From Pirellulaceae bacterium (GTDB taxonomy: Bacteria > Planctomycetota > Planctomycetia > Pirellulales > Pirellulaceae): a stretch of 64,000 nucleotides of DNA. Each line of letters opens with the position of its first letter. The first letter of the stretch is position 1. Below, piece by piece: positions 26,525 to 34,179 of the stretch. The notes under the pieces are model-generated. The model had not been told where the DNA came from. It did not search any database and was given only the letters and a program-made list of their open reading frames with translations. A program made the position numbers and the translations under genes. Location: assembly GCA_029243025.1 (NCBI GenBank), contig JAQWSU010000036.1:1-64000 (forward strand). Reading direction: 5' to 3'.

Positions 26525-27554
26525 ATGGCATTTAAATATCAAAAAGAGCGACAAGGCACGTCATGGTTTTGATCAAACGGGCGTGCTCCAGGGCAATGGT
26601 GCCGATCATGCTATCCCCGCACGAGCAATTGCCTTTCTCAATCAGAAACGAGACAAACCGTTTTTTCTTGTGACCTCTTTCACCAGTCCGCACGACATCT
26701 GTCAACTGGTGCGAGGCCAGAAGATTCCTGGTGGACCGATTGGTGATTTTCCTGAGCCTGAGGATTGTCCACCTGTGCCTGTCAACTTTGCGCCACCGAT
26801 CGATGAAACGGACAGCATGACTTTAATGCGCAGAAGTTATCAAGCGACAGAAATGACACCGATTGCTGATTTCGACGCTGATAAATGGCGTCAAATGCGA
26901 TGGGGATATTATCGTCTGATTGAACGAGCTGATCGCGAGATTGGAAAAGTGCTGACGGCTTTAAGCCAATCCGGACTCGAGCAGGACACGTTGGTCATAT
27001 TCACTGCTGATCACGGCGATTGCACCGGTGCACATCAGTTCGCTCAGAAGACGGTATTCTACGAAGAATCGGCACGTGTTCCTTTGATTGTTGCGTACCC
27101 AGGACATGTTGACACCGGCATCACACGTAAGCTTGTGAATGTGGGTATCGACACATTACCCACCATGATGGACTTCGCGGGGATCAAGAGTCCCAACTCG
27201 CTCAAAGGTCTTTCTTTGAAACCCATTTGTGAAAATTCCAGTGTGGCGAAGTGGCGCGATTACCTTGTTGTTTCGAATCATATGGTACAGGGTGCCGTGC
27301 CCAGAGGTGAAAAAGAGGTACCACAATGTCGGGGACGAATGCTTCGGACAGTCGATTATAAATATGCGGTTTACGATCTGGGTGAACATCGTGAATCCTT
27401 GGTGGATCTGCAGAAAGATCCGCATGAAATGCGGAATCTGTCGCGTGATCCGTCACACCAACGAGTACTGAAGCGACATCAGGATTTACTGCGTCAATAC
27501 GCAGCCGACACTGGCGATTACGAAGCCGTTGAGATCCTGCTTGGACTGCAGTGA
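26151..27554 (+). CDS. Type I sulfatase (CVPSR)
   Basis: A 467-residue secreted sulfatase, complete. The signal peptide runs to about residue 23 (V-S-A-A). Metal-site and catalytic features are N-I-L-F-V-I-T-E-Q-N-Y-A (the first acidic pair is E-Q, not the usual D-D), C-V-P-S-R at about 76-80 with the formylglycine cysteine, G-K-W-H-L-N near 123, and F-T-A-D-H-G-D near 285. The E-Q change at the first metal ligands occurs in some sulfatase/phosphonate-hydrolase subfamilies, so the bond cleaved may be a sulfate ester or another type. The C-terminal D-Y-K-Y-A-V-Y with D-P-H-E-M-R-N-L is the usual sulfatase end. Substrate unknown. Its 5' part is duplicated upstream. Confidence 0.92.
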   Translation: MYMPTKLVMIFCGLLGPTLSVSAAERPNILFVITEQNYADVMSCVMGDRYVKTPHLDALAKRGMRFDCAYVSNPICVPSRNSIFSGYYPFETGLQSNAKKPLPAQMVCMGKHFKDAGYDTGYFGKWHLNIKKSDKARHGFDQTGVLQGNGADHAIPARAIAFLNQKRDKPFFLVTSFTSPHDICQLVRGQKIPGGPIGDFPEPEDCPPVPVNFAPPIDETDSMTLMRRSYQATEMTPIADFDADKWRQMRWGYYRLIERADREIGKVLTALSQSGLEQDTLVIFTADHGDCTGAHQFAQKTVFYEESARVPLIVAYPGHVDTGITRKLVNVGIDTLPTMMDFAGIKSPNSLKGLSLKPICENSSVAKWRDYLVVSNHMVQGAVPRGEKEVPQCRGRMLRTVDYKYAVYDLGEHRESLVDLQKDPHEMRNLSRDPSHQRVLKRHQDLLRQYAADTGDYEAVEILLGLQ

Positions 27555-27694
27555 GACAAAAACGAAACAGTATCTTTCAACGCAAGGCGACGCATGCACA
27601 CAATGCACCGAAGAGATGCTCGTAGTCAACTCACCCGAATGATTTTCCAAGCCTAGCTTGTCGATCGGGAAATAGCGAAATACCTCGACTGATC

Positions 27695-27750
27695 GCTCGA
27701 CAACGTAAACATTGCTCTCTGAAATGTGAAAGGCGTTCGACTTGCTTGCT
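27695..27750 (-). repeat. Dispersed 56-bp repeat with coding-like frame
   Basis: Matches 33019-33074 at roughly four of five bases in the same orientation. On the minus strand both encode similar peptides: F-H-I-S-E-S-N-V-Y-V-V-E-R-S here, and F-L-I-A-E-S-K-V-Y-A-L-E-R-A there. A third, weaker copy is at 19074-19136. Probably remnants of the same gene family end; family not identified. The first two copies flank the 28-33 kb cluster. Confidence 0.6.
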
Positions 27751-27800
27751 CAATCGACTTGCTTGCTCAATCGGCTTGCTTGCTCAATCGGCTTGTGCAA
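27740..27800. repeat. 17-bp tandem repeat, about 3.5 copies
   Basis: The unit ACTTGCTTGCTCAATCG occurs at 27740-27756 and 27757-27773; a third copy starting with G is at 27774-27790, then a partial copy. It begins inside the end of the dispersed repeat. Confidence 0.9.
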
Positions 27801-28237
27801 GAGCCCACTCGTGAATGGCAATCCTCTCTCCGATAGAAACTGACGACGCAGAAATCTGAGCGGTTGCTTTAACTTTCCATATGCCGTAAGCGCAAGCGAA
27901 ATTCGGCGATGCGACTTCAGCGAGTGATGGACGCCGGGCGCGACCAATCAGCTTATTTCGGGTGGATGACTGTACGAACGTGAGCACGATTGAATCTCGT
28001 ACCTGGCAGGCTAATTCCTCGATCTGATTCCCGGCAGTGACGACAATTGCAAATCGTACTCGACCGAATCCGGGGAATGCCATCGCAGTCCTTTGCTCGC
28101 GATGTGTTCGACCAAGAATCGAAAGAATACACCGCTGACTTGACGAGGACCTTGACGAGAATCAGGCACACAGACACCAAATCGAAGTTGACCTAGAAAT
28201 GCGAGATCATCAAGATAGCTGGCACTCGGGTCGAACT

Positions 28238-29584
28238 ATGCCTAATATCGCAAAAAGAATCATTTTTCTGTTGGTCGTCACGCATGCAGCCGATGTGTGG
28301 GCCTGCGCATTTTGCTCCGAAATAATCGATACGCTGACCAACGAACTGAAAAACGCGAAAGTCGCCGTCAAGGCGGTAAGTACGGGCCCAACGCCTCAGT
28401 TGGATGACCAGGAAGCATCGAACCAGGAGTTTCAAGTTACTGAGTCGATCAAAGGGGACTGCCCGCCTGGATTTCGATTGCGGACGCGCTGTTGGAATGA
28501 GGTTCAGCAAGGCGAAACCTACCTGATCAAATCCTTTGGAGGTGACCCGTACCGTTGGGAGTCACCAACGCTTCTCACGACCGAAGCGGTCGCGTTTTTG
28601 GAAGGCCTGAAAAAGGTTCCGGCAATGGGACGCGAGCGACTACTGTTTTTTCTGCCGTATCTCGATAGCGACGACAGCTTAATCGCCAATGACGCATACA
28701 ACGAGTTTGCGCGGGCCTCGTTTGCGGAAACTGCCGAGTTGCGTAATGATCTTTCACCGGATTGGGTCGTCCAGCAAATACGGGATGGGAATGTCTCCGT
28801 GCGGCGTCGACGACTGTACTGGACACTGCTCAGCATCTGCGGAACGCAAAATGACATCGGACTTTTCGATGAGCTGCTCGTACGTCATCGGGTGGATGAT
28901 ACTTTCCGTATCGGTTTGGACGCCGCCATTGCCTGTATCTTGTCGCTTGGCGGAGAGCAGGCTCTACAGAGAATCGAGCGGCAGTATCTTGGCAATCCCG
29001 ATGCCGAGTATGGCGAGAGGTACGCTGCAATCATGGCTGTTCGCGCTCACGATGCACAATGGGAGCAGTTTTCACGCTCGAGGCTCGCACAAGCTCTCCG
29101 TCATGTGCTGGTGACACCCGAACTGGCTGACTTGGTCATTCCTGATCTAGTAAAGTGGCAGGATTGGTCGGTCATTCCCCGGTTAGTCGAATTGTTCGAG
29201 AACGCCAACGAAAAGACGCAGTTCGTACGTGTGCCTGTTTTGAAGTATCTGATCAAATGCCCCGAACCCCATGCGGCGGATGCACTTGCCCAGCTCAGCG
29301 TGCAAGATCCTGAGGCTGTTCGGCTGGCAAGAGAGCAAATCGCTTTGGCCGAGACCGCCGAGCAGGGCCCGACATCAGCCGTCCCTCTGCCGCCGACGGT
29401 GCCCGAGTCTCCGAAGGAAAATGATCAGGTCGTCAGCGATGAATCCTCAACGGCTTCCCTTGAAGCATCCGCGGTGACTGGCACAGCCGGTTTCTCTTGG
29501 ATTTGGATGGGGGGCCTCGTCGCGGTCGGTTTCGCAACAGCCGGATATTTCGTCAGATTGCGAGTTTTGCGATCATGGAAGTGA
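28238..29584 (+). CDS. Exported, membrane-anchored protein with repeats of helices
   Basis: A 448-residue protein. The ATG at 28238 is preferred over 28199 because a hydrophobic signal (I-I-F-L-L-V-V-T-H-A) follows directly, ending before C-A-F-C-S. The mature N-terminus contains C-A-F-C and further cysteines at G-D-C-P-P and R-C-W. Residues 150-390 are helical, with L-L-F-F-L-P-Y-L, L-Y-W-T-L-L and V-I-P-R-L-V-E-L-F-E-N-A, looking like HEAT-type repeats. A proline-rich linker (about 395-420) leads to one membrane helix (I-W-M-G-G-L-V-A-V-G-F) and a short basic tail. This is a planctomycete-type hypothetical protein; function unknown. It lies upstream of the zinc-type operon, but a gap of 845 bases makes a shared transcript unlikely. 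Confidence 0.75.
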   Translation: MPNIAKRIIFLLVVTHAADVWACAFCSEIIDTLTNELKNAKVAVKAVSTGPTPQLDDQEASNQEFQVTESIKGDCPPGFRLRTRCWNEVQQGETYLIKSFGGDPYRWESPTLLTTEAVAFLEGLKKVPAMGRERLLFFLPYLDSDDSLIANDAYNEFARASFAETAELRNDLSPDWVVQQIRDGNVSVRRRRLYWTLLSICGTQNDIGLFDELLVRHRVDDTFRIGLDAAIACILSLGGEQALQRIERQYLGNPDAEYGERYAAIMAVRAHDAQWEQFSRSRLAQALRHVLVTPELADLVIPDLVKWQDWSVIPRLVELFENANEKTQFVRVPVLKYLIKCPEPHAADALAQLSVQDPEAVRLAREQIALAETAEQGPTSAVPLPPTVPESPKENDQVVSDESSTASLEASAVTGTAGFSWIWMGGLVAVGFATAGYFVRLRVLRSWK

Positions 29585-30092
29585 TCATCTGTTTGCCTCT
29601 CGTACCAAGTAGAGCAGATCCATGTCAGTTCTCAGCCCCACCCTTATCCTCCGACCACGGTAGTCCCGCTAGGTTCCAGATGGTTCGCGCTCGTCTTTCA
29701 GTATCCAGCCCTTGTCCTCGAAGCGGAATCAGTCTTTCTGGGCTTTTGACATGAGCTCGCATGGCTGCCACAGCTACACTTAGCTGGCCTCACCTTCCAC
29801 GTGGTCCAAAACATTCACAGTCTGACGATGACAATCTCTCCTGCGCTAATCGATCGCACCGCTTGAGTTAACTTATCGTTCTCGTGGTGATGATCGTCAG
29901 CGATCATCTGATGGGGCCAATGAACCGTGGCGGCGATCGCCATTGATGAAAGCGAATGAGGAATCGCACTTGATATCCCCACGATCAACGGGTGCATCAG
30001 ACTTCCGCGTTCGCTGGCAAAATAGGCCAACATGACCGTCTTTCCATGCCTGGCGACTAAGCGCAATGAGTCGTCACAATAAAAAACGATAT

Positions 30093-30109
30093 TTGCAAGT
30101 GCATTGCAT
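30093..30109. promoter_or_regulatory. Candidate metal-regulator site 1
   Basis: TTGCAA-N5-TTGCAT: half-sites complementary at five of six positions, spacing as in the stronger site 30218-30236. Upstream of the ZnuA-like/MerC/COG0523 genes. Confidence 0.45.
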
Positions 30110-30217
30110 CTGTGGCCGGTTCGCGATTCTAGATTTTTGAGATGAAAACTCGACGGACCAGATAAAAACTGTCCGGAGTGTTCGTCTGCTTGCAAAGACG
30201 TCGTCGATTCGCTAGAA

Positions 30218-30236
30218 CATGCAAACCAATTGCATG
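30218..30236. promoter_or_regulatory. Candidate metal-regulator site 2
   Basis: CATGCAA-N5-TTGCATG is a perfect 7-bp dyad, 19 bases long, about 195 bases before the ZnuA-like start. A third half-site TTGCAT follows at 30247. The size and symmetry suit a dimeric Fur-family repressor such as Zur, and the downstream genes are zinc-type. This link is inferred. Confidence 0.55.
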
Positions 30237-30429
30237 TGGGTTTATGTTGCATAAGTGGCGGTGTAGTAACGCGTTTACGAAGACGAGTAATCAGTGCACG
30301 AAGGCTTCCCCGGCGCATCGAGTTTAATTCCCGCGTGGAAAAGAACTTTAGGATGCTCGGTGAAAAAGTGCTCTGCGGGCCATATCAAGGTGGGTGGACG
30401 ATGCCCCAAGATCAATCGCGGGATTTTCT

Positions 30430-30966
30430 ATGCTGAAATTACGAAGTGCAGCGACGCTCTTTTGCGTCGGCGTTGCTTTAGTAGCGTACTGGTCTGCCAG
30501 CGCTCGGAACGCAATGGCGCAATCTCCCAAAGCTTTGGTCGTCGTCACCCATACATTGGATGAGGACTTTGTCAAACGAATCGGAGACGAGTTTGTTGAG
30601 GTGGAAGTTCTTTTTGCAGCCGAGGCCGATCTGGAAACGGTGAGTTATGAAGCGTGCAACAATCGAGTCCACGACCTCCAGGAGTTTCGAATTCTCTTTT
30701 TTCGAGGCGACAAGGAGTGTCCGATCGAACGATTCTGGCGGGATCGGATGTCGGCAAGGAATCCCAAAGGAGAAGTACGTTGCTTACCACAATCACGATA
30801 TCGAGTCGAAATCGAATGCAGGATTCAACGAGCGAAAGAAATTCATGCCGCACTGACATTGCTGCTTCCCGATCATCATGAGCAACTTAACGCAAACCTG
30901 CAATTAGAGCTTCAGCGACTTTGCAAACCCAGGATATTCCGATTGCAACTCGCCCTGCACGAGTGA
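30430..30966 (+). CDS. Degenerate ZnuA-like metal-binding protein
   Basis: A 178-residue product with a signal sequence (M-L-K-L-R-S-A then a hydrophobic stretch ending A-M-A-Q). The mature start V-V-V-T-H-T-L-D-E-D-F-V-K-R-I-G and V-E-V-E-V-L-F-A-A-E-A-D-L-E-T matches zinc/manganese ABC substrate-binding proteins (ZnuA/TroA type), followed by L-Q-E-F-R-I-L-F-F-R-G as in the family L-Q-x-A-D-x-I-L-x-N-G. The end A-K-E-I-H-A-A-L-T-L-L-L-P-D-H-H-E-Q-L-N-A-N-L matches a later helix of the family. The family is about 300 residues and the middle metal-binding part is mostly missing; the usual first histidine ligand segment is altered. It may be a remnant or a small specialised chaperone. It is the first gene of a run with the MerC and COG0523 genes. 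No permease or ATPase is nearby. Confidence 0.6.
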   Translation: MLKLRSAATLFCVGVALVAYWSASARNAMAQSPKALVVVTHTLDEDFVKRIGDEFVEVEVLFAAEADLETVSYEACNNRVHDLQEFRILFFRGDKECPIERFWRDRMSARNPKGEVRCLPQSRYRVEIECRIQRAKEIHAALTLLLPDHHEQLNANLQLELQRLCKPRIFRLQLALHE

Positions 30967-30993
30967 TACGGCAGTCCCACTTAAGAAGGAAAT

Positions 30994-31596
30994 GTGAGCA
31001 AGATGTTTGCCAGCGAAATGCCCTTGAACATTCTATTACCCCGTCGTACCTGGGCTGATTGGGCCGGGATGATCGCTTCCATCGGCTGTGCAATCCATTG
31101 CGCAGCCATGCCTTTGGTGTTGGTCTATTTGCCGACACTTGGTCTTAGCTGGCTGGCTGATGAAGTATTCCACAAGTGGATGGCAGTGCTTTGCTTTGGG
31201 CTCGCCGCGGCCGCATTTGTACCGGGTTGGAGAAGCCATCGGAGTTTCCTACCCGCGATTTGGGCAGCAGCTGGATTGCTGCTTTTGACGACGGCTGCCT
31301 TTGGATTGGAAGGAACTTGTTGTGCTTCTTGCTCGAGCGATGAGCCTTCTGCTGCCATGGCAACGGCGGGTGGTGATTGCTCGACATGCCAGGCGAGTGA
31401 AACGATCGCACCGACGTCGGCATCTGGAATCGTTCTCGCTTGGATCCCCCTTCTCATCACACCCGTTGGTGGGCTGCTGCTTGTCGTCGGCCATGCCCTT
31501 AATCACATGAAGAAGTGCAAATGTCGGGGTAGCAGTTGCTGCCTGACGGATGGCGACTCTCGGAGTACCTTAGAGCGAGGGTCGAAGGGTGACTGA
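30994..31596 (+). CDS. MerC-like membrane protein
   Basis: A 200-residue membrane protein with four predicted hydrophobic helices. The GTG at 30994 has AAGGA just upstream; ATG 31003 is an alternative. The core A-S-I-G-C-A-I-H-C-A-A-M-P-L-V-L matches the MerC/membrane-metal-transport domain, with a cysteine pair in the first helix. Unlike ordinary MerC, it carries a cysteine-rich insert between helices (C-C-A-S-C-S-S and D-C-S-T-C-Q-A) and a second cluster near the end (K-K-C-K-C-R-G-S-S-C-C). These suggest metal binding, plausibly zinc in this setting, rather than mercury. It starts 27 bases after the ZnuA-like gene and overlaps the start of the COG0523 gene by eight bases. Confidence 0.82.
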   Translation: MSKMFASEMPLNILLPRRTWADWAGMIASIGCAIHCAAMPLVLVYLPTLGLSWLADEVFHKWMAVLCFGLAAAAFVPGWRSHRSFLPAIWAAAGLLLLTTAAFGLEGTCCASCSSDEPSAAMATAGGDCSTCQASETIAPTSASGIVLAWIPLLITPVGGLLLVVGHALNHMKKCKCRGSSCCLTDGDSRSTLERGSKGD

Positions 31597-32941
31597 TGCA
31601 AAGGACGATAACCTCGAGGAATCTACTTCGACGGAAGAAGAAACAACGATGGCCAGCGAATCGGCCTCGCTAGCATTGCCTTTCCTGATGTCGTTGCCCG
31701 TGCCCGAAGAAGCCCAAGAACCGATTCCAGTGACCGTTTTTTCGGGTTTTCTCGGGGCCGGCAAGACGACTCTGCTGAATCACGTTCTCAATAATCGTCA
31801 GGGTTTGCGGGGCGCGTTAATTGTTAACGATATGAGCGAGATCAATATCGACTCCCAGCTCTTAAAGGGCGGTGACGCGACTTTGAATCGATCAGAAGAA
31901 AAAATGATCGAGCTGTCCAATGGTTGCATCTGTTGCACGCTTCGTGAAGACCTGCTTCGGGAAGTGGGACGTCTCGCGGTCGAGGGACAATTTGATTACC
32001 TGCTGATTGAGTCGACTGGGATCTCCGAACCGCTTCCAGTGGCGGAGACATTCATCTTTGAAGACGAGGACGGTCGAAGCTTGGGCAACGTCGCGAAGCT
32101 CGACACGATGGTAACGTTGGTCGATGGCTACAATTTCCTCGAAGACTTTCAATCGATTGATGAACTACGGGATCGTAGTATCGGCTTCACCGAAGAAGAT
32201 GATCGTGACATCGCTCAACTGCTGGTTAACCAGATTGAGTTCGCGAACGTCATCATCATCAACAAGGTAGACCTGCTGACCGACAAGCAGCTCGCGATGT
32301 TGCGTGGGATAATCGGCAGTCTAAATCCACAGGCTCGACTCCTGGAGACATCATTTGGGCAGATTGACCTGACCGAGATTCTGAATACCGGCCTATTTAC
32401 GGAAGAGTGGGCCGAGACGCAGCCGGACTGGTTGGAGAAACCAAGCGAAGGATGGGGCATCGATGCCGAAAAATACGGTTTCGAGTCGTTTGCTTATCAG
32501 ACCCGACGTCCGTTTCATCCCGCTCGGTTCTACGAGTTCTTCACGGGGGGCGGTTTGGAAGACGTCGTCCGTTCGAAAGGGCACGTCTGGCTGGCGACAC
32601 GCATGGAGCTCGCCGGTCTATGGCAACAAGCCGGCCTCGTCGGAAAGCTTGAATGTGCAGGTTTTTGGTGGAGTGCCACCCCGTCGGAAGAATGGCCAGA
32701 CGACCCGGAATTCAAAAACGACATGAGTCAAATCTCAAAGCCACCCTATGGCGATCGGCGTCAAGAACTGGTTGTCATCGGTCATGACCTGGACGAAGCA
32801 GACTTCCGGCATCGGCTCGATCAATGTCTGCTGTCGGACGAAGAATTCAAAGCCGGTCCCATCGCTTGGGCTAACTACGAAGATCCCATTTCCGAATGGG
32901 AATTAATGGATCACGACCACGACCATCTTTCCTCGCACTAG
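31589..32941 (+). CDS. COG0523 zinc-type metallochaperone GTPase
   Basis: A 450-residue G3E GTPase. The GTG at 31589 overlaps the MerC stop; ATG 31649 is an alternative start. Visible motifs: Walker A G-F-L-G-A-G-K-T-T-L at about 51-60, the COG0523 metal motif G-C-I-C-C at about 112-116, E-S-T-G-I-S-E-P, and N-K-V-D-L-L near 223. The C-terminal domain is CobW-C-like (K-G-H-V-W-L-A-T-R near 331), and the tail ends D-H-D-H-D-H-L-S-S-H, a metal-binding stretch. Proteins of this group (ZigA, YciC/ZagA) deliver zinc to client enzymes under starvation and are commonly under Zur control. Together with the ZnuA-like and MerC-like genes and upstream dyads this supports a zinc-limitation operon. The metal is inferred from family and context. 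Confidence 0.92.
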   Translation: MTDAKDDNLEESTSTEEETTMASESASLALPFLMSLPVPEEAQEPIPVTVFSGFLGAGKTTLLNHVLNNRQGLRGALIVNDMSEINIDSQLLKGGDATLNRSEEKMIELSNGCICCTLREDLLREVGRLAVEGQFDYLLIESTGISEPLPVAETFIFEDEDGRSLGNVAKLDTMVTLVDGYNFLEDFQSIDELRDRSIGFTEEDDRDIAQLLVNQIEFANVIIINKVDLLTDKQLAMLRGIIGSLNPQARLLETSFGQIDLTEILNTGLFTEEWAETQPDWLEKPSEGWGIDAEKYGFESFAYQTRRPFHPARFYEFFTGGGLEDVVRSKGHVWLATRMELAGLWQQAGLVGKLECAGFWWSATPSEEWPDDPEFKNDMSQISKPPYGDRRQELVVIGHDLDEADFRHRLDQCLLSDEEFKAGPIAWANYEDPISEWELMDHDHDHLSSH

Positions 32942-33018
32942 TGCCCCGGGCGCTGGTCGCCTGTCGGGCCGCTTGCTGCTTGATAAGGGCGGGAAGTTGG
33001 CGGGATGCTGCGAGTGCT

Positions 33019-33074
33019 CGCTCGAGGGCGTAAACCTTGCTCTCCGCAATGAGAAAGCCCTTCGATGTGCTTGC
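33019..33074 (-). repeat. Dispersed 56-bp repeat, second copy
   Basis: Matches 27695-27750 in the same orientation. The minus-strand frame reads F-L-I-A-E-S-K-V-Y-A-L-E-R-A-L-A-A-S-R. See the entry at 27695. No gene is supported in 32942-33149. Confidence 0.6.
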
Positions 33075-33149
33075 CAAAGGCTTGATTTCGAAAGAAAGAC
33101 GCGGTTAAAACCTTTTTTGTCGGGGCAGCGTCGGTCAGTACGGTACCGC

Positions 33150-34157
33150 TCACTTGGGCGGTTTTTGGTTCGCCAACAAGTAAGCGATCAGATCGACGAT
33201 TTCGTCCTTGCTGAAGTAATCCAACAAGCCACTGGGCATGGCTGACACCGGTGAGGTTTGCCGTTGCACCACGTCAGACTTGGCGATCTTCATGGTCTTC
33301 GTCGGCTCCAAAAAACTGGTGACGATTTCCAAGTCTGACGAGCGATCGTCACCGGATACAACCCGGCCAGTTCGAGCGAGGCCATTCGCAAGTATCAATG
33401 TTTCAGCAGCGTATTTCTTGTCGATCACTCGCGAGGGTTCGATGATTGACGTCAGAATATCGCGTGGTGAAAATGGACGAGCGAGCGAGGTGAGATCGGG
33501 ACCGTTCAGTCCTCCGGTTCCTTCCGTTCCGTGGCAAACGACGCAGCGCGCGGTCGCGAATATTGTTTTTCCGCAAACGGGGTCGCCCGTATCTTTCAAC
33601 GTGCTCCACGCGTCGGCAGCTTCATCCACCGTCCACTTCCGCACGAATACGGTCTTAGCAGGGGGAAGCTCTCCGTCGCCTGGGCTGGTAGCAGCCTGAT
33701 AGGATTGAAGCCATGTCGCAATATCGGCGATGTCTTGAGCCTCCAGGCTAAGGGCCGCGGCGTCGTACATCAGGGAACGTTTGAAGTCGTTCTTTTTGTT
33801 GATGCGGTCTTTAGGAATGAGTTGGATGCTGCCGGCGGCCGACTGGATGACGAGTGGCCGTGCATCTTTCAACCAGAGATCGCTGTTGTTGAATGCGATG
33901 TCGTGGATGACGCCGCCGTCCTTGAGCAGAACCTCGGTGCCTTCGTAGACGAGCGAGATCTCGGCGGAGAGCTCCGCAATGACACGCACGACGAGTTCCC
34001 GCGTCTGGTTCGGGCCCCAGCCTGCCTCGACCTGACTGACGGCCAGTTGAAACGGCCAGATGACTGCGTGTGTGGAACAGCGGCAGGTCCAACAGCACGT
34101 CGAACGTTTGCCATTAGATCCTCTCGCCGAATTGCAGCCCTCTTGAAGTTCATTCAA
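33150..34157 (-). CDS. Truncated PVC-type heme-binding cytochrome
   Basis: A 335-codon frame. Its last ~230 residues match the C-terminal heme domain of planctomycete membrane-bound dehydrogenase-like proteins: C-V-V-C-H heme c motif near residue 210, G-G-L-N-G-P-D-L-T, R-D-I-L-T-S-I-I-E-P-S-R-V-I, and a late M-P-S-G-L-L (sixth-ligand type methionine) with D-L-I-A-Y-L-L. A preceding segment (R-S-L-M-Y-D-A-A-A-L-S-L-E-A-Q-D-I-A-D) looks like the end of another such domain. Full-length relatives exceed 800 residues and begin with a signal peptide; here the first ~45 residues are cysteine- and arginine-rich and do not look native, and no export signal is present. I infer a 5'-truncated gene. It lies 22 bases after the sulfatase on the same strand, so read-through transcription is possible. 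Confidence 0.7.
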   Translation of the reverse strand: MNELQEGCNSARGSNGKRSTCCWTCRCSTHAVIWPFQLAVSQVEAGWGPNQTRELVVRVIAELSAEISLVYEGTEVLLKDGGVIHDIAFNNSDLWLKDARPLVIQSAAGSIQLIPKDRINKKNDFKRSLMYDAAALSLEAQDIADIATWLQSYQAATSPGDGELPPAKTVFVRKWTVDEAADAWSTLKDTGDPVCGKTIFATARCVVCHGTEGTGGLNGPDLTSLARPFSPRDILTSIIEPSRVIDKKYAAETLILANGLARTGRVVSGDDRSSDLEIVTSFLEPTKTMKIAKSDVVQRQTSPVSAMPSGLLDYFSKDEIVDLIAYLLANQKPPK

Positions 34158-34179
34158 AAGGTCTGATGTATTTCAAGTT

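Larger units (their letters stand above)
27555..28237. other. Intergenic region with two repeat types
   Basis: Contains the dispersed repeat 27695-27750 and a short tandem repeat 27740-27800. A 99-codon minus-strand frame (27784-28083) has no recognisable motif and I do not call it. No promoter was assigned for the next gene. Confidence 0.5.
29585..30429. other. Long leader region with two dyads
   Basis: No convincing gene. A minus-strand frame of 167 codons (29815-30318) has no family motif. The interest lies in dyads at 30093-30109 and 30218-30236, plus a further TTGCAT at 30247-30252, upstream of the zinc-type operon. Confidence 0.55.

Noticed and set aside
27784-28083. 99-codon minus-strand frame
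   Set aside because: Begins near a tandem repeat; product shows no family features.
29815-30318. 167-codon minus-strand frame
   Set aside because: No recognisable family; overlaps the likely control region of the zinc-type operon.
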